A DNA stretch of 7,275 bases, taken from CAYLNH01 sp964384625. GTDB lineage: Bacteria > Verrucomicrobiota > Lentisphaeria > JABSQK01. Under the pieces are notes generated by a model. That model saw nothing but the letters and a program-made list of their open reading frames with translations, had not been told where the DNA came from and searched no databases. Below, piece by piece: positions 1 through 6,128 of the stretch. A program made the translations under genes and the position numbers. The stretch is from positions 1 to 7,275 of the forward strand of contig CAYLNH010000327.1 in assembly GCA_964384625.1 (NCBI GenBank). Direction: 5' to 3'. The stretch's first letter is position 1; each line of letters opens with the position of its first letter.

Positions 1-20
1 GGTTGGTATGTCTGCCCCGA

Positions 21-53
21 ATAATGCGACGTTATTTCCGCGCCGACCCTAAG
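21..53 (+). repeat. Left copy of a window-flanking 33-bp inverted repeat
   Basis: Positions 21-53 match the reverse complement of 7223-7255 at 28 of 33 positions. The inner core (31-53 against 7223-7245) matches at 21 of 23, including an unbroken GTTATTTCCGCGC. Similarity stops outside position 21. It looks like the terminal inverted repeat of an insertion sequence or transposon. I do not recognise the family and no transposase is visible in the window, so the assignment is inferred from the arrangement only. Confidence 0.6.
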
Positions 54-166
54 CGCAGCGCCAGTAAGCCGAAGGCGCCATCCTGCATCGTGGCGCGGGA
101 ATCCACTTCCCTGGACCATCGATCAGAAGCCGCGGGATTCCCGTACTACGATCGGATTCGCTATGC
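54..166. other. Left intergenic stretch without a supported gene
   Basis: I see no credible coding frame here. The one forward open frame through 3-260 lacks a ribosome binding site, is rich in Arg and Ser, and runs into the MITE. The only structure of note is an 11-bp palindrome, CGGGATTCCCG, at 133-143, and a weak GCGCC/GGCGC pairing around 59-79. Confidence 0.5.
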
Positions 167-276
167 CAGGACCTGTAATGTGTCAGTCACGGGGAGTGCC
201 CCCGCGTGCTGCTCTCCTGCCGTTGGTGGAACGGCGGCAGACGCTGCTTCCCGTCACTGACGCATTACCAGGACCT
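167..276. mobile_element. MITE-like element, IS66-type ends, with 8-bp target duplication
   Basis: The element proper is 175-268 (94 bp). Its ends are 22-bp terminal inverted repeats (175-196 and 247-268) that match at 19 of 22 positions and both begin GTAATG. It is flanked by the perfect direct repeat CAGGACCT at 167-174 and 269-276, the expected target duplication. IS66-family elements are known for inverted repeats starting 5'-GTAA and for 8-bp target duplications, so an IS66-mobilised non-autonomous element is the best reading. The centre (201-246) is GC-rich and folds further, so a transcript would form one long hairpin. The element carries no coding capacity. It ends 11 bp before the -35 box of the downstream gene's promoter. 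Confidence 0.72.
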
Positions 277-287
277 ATTTCCGGGGA

Positions 288-316
288 TTGCCACTCGCCA
301 TAATTCCGATTACAGT
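288..316 (+). promoter_or_regulatory. Predicted sigma70-type promoter of the coiled-coil gene
   Basis: A TTGCCA -35 box (288-293, 5 of 6 to consensus) is separated by exactly 17 bp from a TACAGT -10 box (311-316, 4 of 6). Transcription would start near 323, leaving a leader of about 22 nt before the GTG start at 345. The promoter overlaps the alternative in-frame TTG at 288, which argues against that start. A second possible -10, CATAAT at 299-304, lacks a good -35. Confidence 0.45.
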
Positions 317-344
317 ACATCAACCACCCACCCGGGAGGACACC

Positions 345-1037
345 GTGTTGTTGAGACTCACCTTTGCCATTCTGCTGTTGTCTCTGCGAGTCCTTTCTGA
401 TGAAGCCCCCAAGGCTGACAAGGACAAGACCAAAGCCGAACTCATTGCCGAACTGCAAACAGCTCGTGCCCGCGAGAAGCGTGTCGCAGATGCGTTCGAA
501 CAGACGTTGCAGAAGCTCGGCGGGGTAGATCGCCTTGGCGTCAAACCCAAGAAACTCCGGGAGGCAAAACCGGAAGATGTGACGCGGCTCATGCGTGCAC
601 TGGAAAAGACCGGTGGGCCAGACATCGCGGCGAACGAGAACCTTCGCGTCCAGATCAAGACCGTCGAAGAACAACTGGCCAAAGCGCGCGACGAGCTGGA
701 GAAAGGGAAGAAAGCGAATGCCGGGATTCAGGCGATCCGCGCCCGTGAGAAACGGTTGGCCGACGCCATCGAAGAGATGGCGAAGAGACTGGGCGGGAAC
801 GAACGCTTGGAAGTGGAACCCAAGAAACTCCGTGAAGCGAAACCGGAAGATGTGAAGAAGTTGATGCGCGGCGTCAACGTGTACATGGACCCACCGGCGG
901 AGATCGACAACCTGCGCGCTCAAATCAAGGCCGCCGAAGGGCACGTGACCAAGGCAATGGATGCTCTGGACGAAGAGAAGGCAAAGAACGCCAAGCTCCA
1001 ACAGGAACTCAAGAAGCTGGAGGGCGCTCCAAAGTAG
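345..1037 (+). CDS. Secreted or anchored coiled-coil protein with a 91-residue tandem duplication, function unknown
   Basis: This 230-residue protein matches no family I can name. The GTG start at 345 is chosen because a GGGAGGA ribosome binding site (334-340) lies 4 nt upstream and because the next residues form a signal-like segment: Arg4, then a hydrophobic run to about residue 14 (LTFAILLLSL), with a possible cleavage near residues 18-21. The mature part is highly charged, rich in Lys, Glu, Ala and Leu, and predicted helical with coiled-coil character. Two units with a period of exactly 91 residues follow each other (about 42-132 and 133-223). Each has REKR(V/L)ADA, then a KLGG/RLGG turn, then PKKLREAKPEDV (residues 68-79 and 159-170), then a long helical tail. 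It sits alone between a MITE and a convergent gene. A structural or envelope role is conceivable but not shown. Confidence 0.72.
   Translation: MLLRLTFAILLLSLRVLSDEAPKADKDKTKAELIAELQTARAREKRVADAFEQTLQKLGGVDRLGVKPKKLREAKPEDVTRLMRALEKTGGPDIAANENLRVQIKTVEEQLAKARDELEKGKKANAGIQAIRAREKRLADAIEEMAKRLGGNERLEVEPKKLREAKPEDVKKLMRGVNVYMDPPAEIDNLRAQIKAAEGHVTKAMDALDEEKAKNAKLQQELKKLEGAPK
468..1013 (+). repeat. Two tandem 273-bp repeats inside the coiled-coil gene
   Basis: Unit one (468-740) and unit two (741-1013) are in register at 273 bp, which is 91 codons. The best conserved block, starting at 546 and 819, matches at 34 of 37 bases, and the three differences lie in third codon positions. Elsewhere the units have diverged, mostly with conservative changes. 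This points to an internal gene duplication kept under protein-level selection. Confidence 0.75.
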
Positions 1038-1042
1038 GTCGT

Positions 1043-1117
1043 GGCGGACTCCGACCGCCGGAACGCCGGCTGCGAAGCCGGCGTTGACGTTCGTTCCTCA
1101 CTGCTGCCGTTGGCAGC
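1043..1117. terminator. Hairpin cluster between convergent genes, possible bidirectional terminator
   Basis: Three stem-loops follow the stop codon at 1037. They are GGCGG/CCGCC (1043-1047 with 1055-1059), a perfect 10-bp stem AACGCCGGCT/AGCCGGCGTT with a GCGA loop (1062-1085), and GCTGCC/GGCAGC (1103-1117). The second is strong enough to stop transcription from either side, but neither flank has a U-tract, so it is not a classical intrinsic terminator. The first two together resemble GC-rich intergenic repeats typical of planctomycete genomes, which is my recollection and not checked. Confidence 0.45.
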
Positions 1118-1143
1118 CACAGCTTCTCGTCTCCCAGTGATGC

Positions 1144-2412
1144 CTACTCCGACTTCGTCGCCGGCCGCGCGTCAGGTGTGATCGTCGTCAGTCGCACGTT
1201 CTCCACGCGCAAGCCATCCACATCGCGAGAATAGATGCCGTACGCCGGCAAGGTCCCGAACATCTCCATCGACGGATAGCCCTCACGATTCTGCGGGACC
1301 TCGCGGTCGATGAGGTCTTCGGTCCCGCCGCCTTCGAACTGAAGATCGCTCTCAGCAATGGTGACGTCCTGGATGTGTTCCTCCGGCAGGCCGACGACAT
1401 AGCAGCCCTGACTCGACGCGTTGCGGGCGTTGATGTTGCGCAAGGTGATGTTGCGTGCGTACCCCAACGGCTGGTGAGGACCTCCTACGACGTGCGGGCG
1501 GCCGCGGTCGCCGAGACGGACAAAGAACGGTACGCGGACGCCGTCCATGGTGACGTTGGTCACGGTGATGTTCTCCAAGAAGCCGCCGTCGACCGCACCC
1601 AGACCGATGCCGCAGGCGCCGCGATAGTCAGCGCCCTCGGTGCCGCCGTGCGAATCCTGGTGCTCCGACGCAACCATTACCAAACCGTCGGCGCGGATGT
1701 TGCGGAAGCCGCAGTTCGACTCGGTGCCGCATTTGAAGTGGTTGCAATGCGACCGCGTGATGCAGTTGCTCACGAGCACGTTCTCGGTCGGCGTGTCGTT
1801 GCCGGCTTTCAGGCAGATCGCGTCGTCCGCCGAGTCCACCCGACAGCCGCTGATGACGACATCGCGACAGCAGTCGACGTCGATGCCGTCGTTGTTCGAG
1901 CCGCCGTGATTCCAGACATCAAGATTCAGCAGCCGGAGTTGCTCGCACTTCATGTAGTGCTGCATCCAGAAGGCGGAGTTGCGCAAGGAAATGTTCTCGA
2001 CGGTGACGTTGCGGCAGCGGGCGAACCAGATGTTGCGCGGGCGTCCGGCGCGCATACCGGGAGGAGCGTGGAAGCTGCCGCCCTGACCGTCGATCGTGCC
2101 TTGGCCGGTGATCGTGATGTTCTCGGCATCTACGGCGAAGAGCAGGGCACGCATGCCCTGCGCCCCTTCATGGAAGGTTTCCGGCGGCGGATCGTGGTGC
2201 GTGTAGTCCTCCACTGCAGTACTGCCGAGCACTGTCGCGCCGGCTTCGAGGTGTAACGTCAGATTACCGTGCAGGACCAGCCCGCCGGTAAGATAGTCGC
2301 CCGGCGGAAACATCAGTGTGCCCGCCGCCGTACGGTCGACCAGATTCTGCAGCGCTGTCGTGTTCTGCGTCGTGCCGTCGGCCACGACATTGTGCTCCAG
2401 GACATTGATCAT
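1144..2412 (-). CDS. GH28 polygalacturonase-like glycoside hydrolase, cytoplasmic
   Basis: This 422-residue protein is a right-handed beta-helix enzyme of family GH28, whose members cleave galacturonosyl or related bonds in pectin. It opens with the usual NVxxxxxVADGTTQNTTALQ segment. The catalytic acids are visible as NND (D175) and ADD (D196, D197), with the same 21/22 spacing as in fungal polygalacturonases. The family's GHG histidine region reads CNHFKCGTES (residues 223-232), so the aligned histidine appears to be Asn224 with a His beside it, and no clear RIK motif is seen. An exo-acting or altered-specificity subfamily is therefore likely. There is no signal peptide. The frame stays open upstream to 2538 (ATGs at 2532 and 2493, TTG at 2538), but that part uses AGA, TTA, ATA and AGG codons foreign to the gene, so the ATG at 2412 is preferred despite lacking a ribosome binding site. 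The gene is divergent from the GH36 gene. Confidence 0.85.
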   Translation of the reverse strand: MINVLEHNVVADGTTQNTTALQNLVDRTAAGTLMFPPGDYLTGGLVLHGNLTLHLEAGATVLGSTAVEDYTHHDPPPETFHEGAQGMRALLFAVDAENITITGQGTIDGQGGSFHAPPGMRAGRPRNIWFARCRNVTVENISLRNSAFWMQHYMKCEQLRLLNLDVWNHGGSNNDGIDVDCCRDVVISGCRVDSADDAICLKAGNDTPTENVLVSNCITRSHCNHFKCGTESNCGFRNIRADGLVMVASEHQDSHGGTEGADYRGACGIGLGAVDGGFLENITVTNVTMDGVRVPFFVRLGDRGRPHVVGGPHQPLGYARNITLRNINARNASSQGCYVVGLPEEHIQDVTIAESDLQFEGGGTEDLIDREVPQNREGYPSMEMFGTLPAYGIYSRDVDGLRVENVRLTTITPDARPATKSE

Positions 2413-2517
2413 GTTGCGGGGTATCCAGTTCGGAGATTTCCTGGGTGTTTGTCCTTGGCGTGGCCCGGACCGGTTGTCGATTTCAGTGAGCATCGTCCCG
2501 GCCGGAGTTAATCTGGG

Positions 2518-2530
2518 GTCCTCTGAGGAC
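2518..2530. promoter_or_regulatory. 13-bp perfect dyad upstream of the GH28 gene, possible operator
   Basis: GTCCTC-T-GAGGAC forms a perfect dyad around 2524. If the GH28 gene starts at 2412 the dyad lies in its leader or promoter region, about 105 bp upstream of the start and about 70 bp upstream of the GH36 -10 box. It could bind a dimeric regulator acting on both genes. No matching second site was found, so this is tentative. Confidence 0.2.
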
Positions 2531-2580
2531 ATTTTCAATCAGCGGTTGAGATCTGCCTGGGCATGACTACTGTTCCCGGG

Positions 2581-2608
2581 TCGAGTGCAACGTGTTGTTT
2601 GGTATAAT
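2581..2608 (+). promoter_or_regulatory. Extended -10 promoter of the GH36 gene
   Basis: A perfect TATAAT (2603-2608) is preceded by TGG, giving the extended -10 motif TGGTATAAT. The best -35 is poor (TCGAGT, 2581-2586, 3 of 6, 16-bp spacer), as is common for extended -10 promoters. Transcription would start near 2615, with a leader of about 25 nt. A small dyad, CAACGTGTTG (2588-2597), lies in the spacer where a repressor could bind; the regulator is unknown. Confidence 0.6.
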
Positions 2609-2639
2609 ACGGCAGCTCGATACAACAGGAAGCAGAACC

Positions 2640-4625
2640 ATGAGCATCACGCCACAAGGCATTTCATTCGCGAACGAAGCCGGCTTTGGCCTGCAGAACC
2701 TGCAACTCCGACTGTTCACGAGTCACGGCGACGCGATCGTCACCTATGACAGTGTTAACGACGGCGTCGGCGAAGCGACCGTGCTGGAGAAGCTGAGGGT
2801 CAAGACCGAAGTCAAGGCGGTCTCCGACACGGTGATCACCGTATCGCACACGCTGGAGAATACCGGTATCTCGCCGTTCTGGATCAAGGACGCAGCCACC
2901 GGCCAGTTTGCTGCGGACAGCGCCGTGACGGCCGGCAAGAGCAACGGCTTGGGCTGGGACTTGCGGTTTGCGCATACCGACAATCTGCGGACGGAGAAGT
3001 ACCCGCACTGTCTGATGGAGTATCCGTGGTATCGCGTGCTGCCGATTCAGCCGGTGGTGTTGGGTGAAGGGGAGGATCAGGCGTTCCCGGCGCTGTACAT
3101 CTGCGACGATCGCAAGAAGCATGGCGTCCTTATCGCCGCCGCGACGCAGGAGTTGAACTACATCACGTTTGCCCTGAAGAAAGCGCCTTTCGTCCAGCAG
3201 ACCATGTTTGAGCAGTTCGAGATTCGGCACGACTTCGCGTTGTCCGGCGGCCTGGAAATCCCGCCCGGGAAAGCCGTTCGTCTGGACGGCATATACGTCG
3301 AGTTGATTGAGAACGGTGATCTCAACAGTCTGTACGACGGGTATCTTGACCACCTCGCCGCCAACCACGAGTTCCGCGGCGGGAAGACCACGTTGCTCGT
3401 CGAAGCCATGCACTGCACCTGGAACTACGGTGTTTTCGCCGATCAGACCGAGGCGTCGCTGATGCCGACGGCCGAATTCATCGCGAAGAACATCCCGGGC
3501 ATCAAGTACTTCCTGATGGATGCCGGCTATCTGCACGGTGACATCGCCAGTACTTTCCTGGATCGTTTCTATCCGGACCCGAACCAGTACGTCAGTCCCG
3601 AATCCTTCCCGGAGGGCATCCGCGGCTTCACCGACAAACTCCGCGCCCTCGGGCTGAAGCCCGGCATCTGGTGGTCACCCACGGCTCACGTCGATTCGAA
3701 GCTCTATGAGGAGCACCCCGAATGGTTCCTCCGTCGAAAGGACGGCGGCGTTTTCATCATCGGCAAGAAAAACGTCTTTCTTGATTATACCCATCCGGAA
3801 GCACTCGATTATCTCGATCGCACCCTGGCTGTGATCCTGGGCGAATGGGGTGTCGATGCCTGCAAGATGGACTTCTGGAGTCAGAGCTTCGAGTGCCGTG
3901 AGGCACGCCTGCATGATCCCACACAAACCGTCGTCCAGGTGCGCACGAGGTTCTTTGAGACGATCCGTAAGCACCTGCCGGATGACGGCGTGTTCATGAC
4001 GTGTGTCGCGGTCGGCATGGGCAATCCGTTCATCGGCCAGCATGCCGATACCTATCGCAACACGATCGACATCGGTGTTGGCGCCTGGGCCGAACAGCAC
4101 TACAATTGCGCCTGGGCCTTGCCGACCTTGCTGCGTGCGGGCAGCAAGACCTTCCTGCTGAACAACGACAGTGTCGGGGCGAATCTCGATGCGACGGAGA
4201 ACGAGAACTTCTTCCGCTTCACCTGGAGCTTCATGCACCAGGGCATGCTCGAGACCGGCGGCCGTATGGAGCAATGGCCGGAGATCTACGTCGAGGCGAT
4301 GCGTCGCTGCACGGCCAACGCGGACCGCGGCCATGCCGTGCGTTGCGTGGATCTCCAGGCGTTCACCGGAAAGCCGCTGCCGCAGGTGTTGATCGTCGAC
4401 TATCCGGAATGCAGTGCAACCGCCAAGCGCGGCGTGCGCGCCCACGTGGCCCTGTTCAACTGGGACGACGAAACCCAGGCGATCGGTGCGAGCAACGAGC
4501 AACTCGGCTTCGACGGCGAAACCGCCGTCCGCGACTTCTGGACGGACGAAAAGAAGACCTTCGGCGCCGACGGCATCTACGAAGTCCTTCCCGGGCGCAC
4601 CGCACGTCTGTACGAGATCGAGTAG
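2640..4625 (+). CDS. GH36-type alpha-galactosidase (melibiase family)
   Basis: This 661-residue enzyme should hydrolyse terminal alpha-galactosides. It has the GH36 layout: a beta-sandwich N-terminal domain (about 1-250), a (beta/alpha)8 barrel (about 255-560) and a small C-terminal beta domain. Barrel signatures include KYFLMDAGY, LKPGIWWSPTAHVDSKLYEEHPEW, and CKMDFW with the likely nucleophile D411. GNPFIGQHADTYRNTID holds the likely acid/base D470. The usual Cys-Gly-Gly-Gly-Arg type segment before the acid/base is replaced by CVAVGMGNPFIG, so the exact sugar is uncertain. No signal peptide is present, so it probably acts on imported oligosaccharides. The ATG at 2640 has an AGGAAG-like site (AGGA at 2627-2630). 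The in-frame alternative at 2592 lies upstream of the -10 box and is rejected. It is transcribed divergently from the GH28 gene. Confidence 0.9.
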   Translation: MSITPQGISFANEAGFGLQNLQLRLFTSHGDAIVTYDSVNDGVGEATVLEKLRVKTEVKAVSDTVITVSHTLENTGISPFWIKDAATGQFAADSAVTAGKSNGLGWDLRFAHTDNLRTEKYPHCLMEYPWYRVLPIQPVVLGEGEDQAFPALYICDDRKKHGVLIAAATQELNYITFALKKAPFVQQTMFEQFEIRHDFALSGGLEIPPGKAVRLDGIYVELIENGDLNSLYDGYLDHLAANHEFRGGKTTLLVEAMHCTWNYGVFADQTEASLMPTAEFIAKNIPGIKYFLMDAGYLHGDIASTFLDRFYPDPNQYVSPESFPEGIRGFTDKLRALGLKPGIWWSPTAHVDSKLYEEHPEWFLRRKDGGVFIIGKKNVFLDYTHPEALDYLDRTLAVILGEWGVDACKMDFWSQSFECREARLHDPTQTVVQVRTRFFETIRKHLPDDGVFMTCVAVGMGNPFIGQHADTYRNTIDIGVGAWAEQHYNCAWALPTLLRAGSKTFLLNNDSVGANLDATENENFFRFTWSFMHQGMLETGGRMEQWPEIYVEAMRRCTANADRGHAVRCVDLQAFTGKPLPQVLIVDYPECSATAKRGVRAHVALFNWDDETQAIGASNEQLGFDGETAVRDFWTDEKKTFGADGIYEVLPGRTARLYEIE

Positions 4626-4894
4626 CGTCCAGGCAAGTCAAAGTGGCCTTCGTCGATCCAGCCGGGGCCACCATCGACGCCGGTGTTGTGCAGGTGAATG
4701 GGGTCGATGCGCGGCCTCGTTATGCGGTGCGCATCCACCAACCGCAGTTCACGCCGGCTTCCTCGAAGCAACAGGCGTGTCCATTGCCGAGGAATCCACC
4801 CGTCCCGGTTACCAACACACCAATGCGTCATATCCGTATCTGAGAACTGTGCTGATTCGAGTTCCGATCTTCTGCTATGGCGCCGGTTTGCAGC
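4626..4894. other. Intergenic gap after the GH36 gene
   Basis: No intact gene is supported here. The stretch contains the epimerase-like remnant on the minus strand (4723-4831), and a weak hairpin GATGCGC/GCGCATC (4706-4712 with 4729-4735) with a 16-nt loop that has no U-tract, so termination after the GH36 gene is not clearly marked. Confidence 0.4.
4723..4831 (-). pseudogene. Decayed 5' end of an NAD(P)-dependent epimerase/dehydratase gene
   Basis: On the minus strand, reading from 4818 down, the translation is VLVTGTGGFLG followed by a helix ending FEEAG, and an open frame to a stop at 4720-4722. That is the first beta strand, the TGxxGFLG dinucleotide-binding loop and first helix of extended short-chain dehydrogenases/epimerases. 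An ATG at 4831-4829 (MTH) sits one frame away, consistent with a frameshift near 4820. After the stop no further part of the family can be recognised, and the remnant runs into the end of the GH36 gene. It cannot encode a working enzyme. The call rests on a short motif read by eye. Confidence 0.38.
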
Positions 4895-4923
4895 TTGTCA
4901 CGGCAGATGGCGGCGTGTAGATT
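4895..4923 (+). promoter_or_regulatory. Predicted sigma70-type promoter of the GNAT operon
   Basis: TTGTCA (4895-4900, 5 of 6 to the -35 consensus) and TAGATT (4918-4923, 4 of 6 to the -10 consensus) are separated by exactly 17 bp. Transcription would start near 4930, giving a leader of about 29 nt that contains the AGGGAG ribosome binding site of the first gene. It also supports the GTG start at 4959 over more upstream in-frame starts. Confidence 0.45.
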
Positions 4924-4958
4924 TCGAGGAATGCGAATCCGTCATCAGGGAGCGAGGT

Positions 4959-5609
4959 GTGCCGAGCACGATCAAGATCGAGGGAATTGTTGCCGAAATC
5001 CGCCCTATGGATGCGACATATATTGTTGGCGACGATGGCGGTGCTTCCGGCGTAAACGTTGAAATCCAGTGCTGTCTGGGACATGCGGCCTGGCCGAATC
5101 CCCCCTATGTCGCGTACTTCCGCAAGTTGGTCGAAGCATATGGTTCAGCCGCGATTTGTGCCTGGCAGGACTCGAACCTGGTGGGCTTCCTGCCGTTTAT
5201 CCCGCTGGACTGCGGGATGCTGAGACTGCCGCATTGTATCTCGGCACGAATTGACGATCGCGCCGCCGAAATCAGGAAGGCAACCCCGACGCCATTTGCG
5301 GATCTGCGGGACAGGACACTGAAGGTACAGTGCCTGAGCGTTGCCCGCCGACTGCAGCGCCGGGGCATTGGCACAGCCATGGCGCGTGAGCTGATCGATT
5401 GGGCTCGTGAACGGGGCTGGCATCGTGTCCAGGGATGGGCCTTTGCGGATGGGACCGTAGATGACTCCTATCGCTGGCTGCCGAGCATTCAGTTCTGGGA
5501 AGGTGCAGGGTTTGAGCGCGGCATCGAACGAGTCTTTGATGCCAGCGACCCCGTGACGAACAAGCCCGGATTCGAATTCTTTATTGAACTTGAGGGGAGT
5601 TCGACGTGA
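4959..5609 (+). CDS. GNAT-family N-acetyltransferase
   Basis: This 216-residue protein should transfer an acetyl group from acetyl-CoA to an amine on an unknown acceptor. The acetyl-CoA loop is clear: a beta strand VQCLSVA, then QRRGIGT (Q133-T139, matching Q/RxxGxG/A), then the helix AMARELIDWARERGW. The later block SIQFWEGAGFERG is the usual GNAT motif B, with the bulky aromatic next to the C-terminal strand. The N-terminal half, including PNPPYVAYFRKLVEAYGSAAICAW, is less typical. The GTG at 4959 has a strong AGGGAG site 6 nt upstream (4947-4952). The longer in-frame extension to 4698 is Arg/Ser-rich, crosses the promoter and is rejected. The stop overlaps the next gene by 4 bp (GTGA), so the two products are probably coupled and may work together. 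Confidence 0.83.
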   Translation: MPSTIKIEGIVAEIRPMDATYIVGDDGGASGVNVEIQCCLGHAAWPNPPYVAYFRKLVEAYGSAAICAWQDSNLVGFLPFIPLDCGMLRLPHCISARIDDRAAEIRKATPTPFADLRDRTLKVQCLSVARRLQRRGIGTAMARELIDWARERGWHRVQGWAFADGTVDDSYRWLPSIQFWEGAGFERGIERVFDASDPVTNKPGFEFFIELEGSST

Positions 5610-6112
5610 AGCCGGTAGAAGTCGTCGTCAACGACAAAATGCAGCAGGGCTATCGCTATCTGCGGACCGAAGCGGTCGGGGGCAACTTCGATTCGGAATT
5701 CCAGCCGGAGCTGACGCCGAAGGAGATGCTGGCACTCGGCGTGTTCGGCGGCAAGTATATGTGCGACTGCACCGATGAGTTTCCAGCGTCCTGGTTCAAG
5801 AAGGCAAAGTTGTCTCCCGCCGGCCGCGATCCGAAACTGAACTTCTTCAAGGTGAGTGCCTCGAAGCCCTTGGCCTACTGGATCGAAAAGGGGTGGATCC
5901 ACGAAGAGGACCCCCGCGGCTGGTTCCAGTGGTATTGCCGGTACTACATGGGCCGGCGCGGCGAGGACGATGCGCGCCAGATCAAACGCTGGAAAGCCAT
6001 GCGCCGGCATATCGCGCAGTTGACGAAACACTGTCGCAAGGGCGACCTGTCTTGTCGGCCGCGACAACGGCAGGCCCTTTTGCACTGGGCCTACGACAGC
6101 CGAAAACTCTAA
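5606..6112 (+). CDS. Conserved Trp/Tyr-rich protein of unknown function
   Basis: This 168-residue cytoplasmic protein looks like a conserved uncharacterised family seen in many bacteria and, as I recall, also in fungi; I cannot give a domain name. Conserved-looking blocks are FGGKYMCDC (47-55), the KGWIHEEDPRGWFQWYCRYYMGRR stretch (about 95-118, with W106, W109, C111, R112, R117, R118) and the C-terminal CRPRQRQALLHWAYDSR region (from 150). Several Cys, His and Asp residues could bind a metal or nucleic acid, but no catalytic motif is recognised. The GTG start overlaps the GNAT stop and is preceded by a strong GAGGGGAG site (5592-5599). This coupling suggests a shared role with the acetyltransferase, for instance as its substrate or partner, which is inference only. 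Confidence 0.78.
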   Translation: MKPVEVVVNDKMQQGYRYLRTEAVGGNFDSEFQPELTPKEMLALGVFGGKYMCDCTDEFPASWFKKAKLSPAGRDPKLNFFKVSASKPLAYWIEKGWIHEEDPRGWFQWYCRYYMGRRGEDDARQIKRWKAMRRHIAQLTKHCRKGDLSCRPRQRQALLHWAYDSRKL

Positions 6113-6128
6113 CAGCAGGATCCCGCTT

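Noticed and set aside
21..30. ATAATGCGAC at the left end resembling the MITE end GTAATGCGTC
   Set aside because: Eight of ten bases over such a short stretch can be chance, and no second MITE end or target duplication accompanies it.
3..260. Plus-strand frame of 85 codons at the left end
   Set aside because: No ribosome binding site, Arg/Ser-rich composition, and it ends inside the MITE.
183..1001. Long minus-strand open frame, 272 codons, opposite the coiled-coil gene
   Set aside because: It mirrors the GC-rich third positions of the plus-strand gene, runs through the MITE, has no ribosome binding site and its product shows the same 91-residue periodicity only as a shadow.
1375..2256. Plus-strand frame of 293 codons inside the GH28 region
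   Set aside because: The opposite strand encodes clear GH28 motifs; this frame gives only Ala/Val/Asp-rich sequence typical of an antisense shadow.
3675..4502. Minus-strand frame of 275 codons inside the GH36 gene
   Set aside because: Lies wholly opposite the conserved GH36 barrel and has no recognisable domain.
4001..4843. Plus-strand frame of 280 codons overlapping the 3' end of the GH36 gene
   Set aside because: The part within the GH36 gene is Arg/Leu-rich shadow; the part after it overlaps the epimerase-like remnant and shows no family features.
4698..4958. In-frame N-terminal extension of the GNAT protein
   Set aside because: Arg/Ser-rich, crosses the predicted promoter, and the GTG at 4959 has a strong ribosome binding site.
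5489..6085. Minus-strand frame of 198 codons opposite the GNAT and Trp-rich genes
   Set aside because: Overlaps two genes with good starts and conserved motifs; no start signal or recognisable domain of its own.
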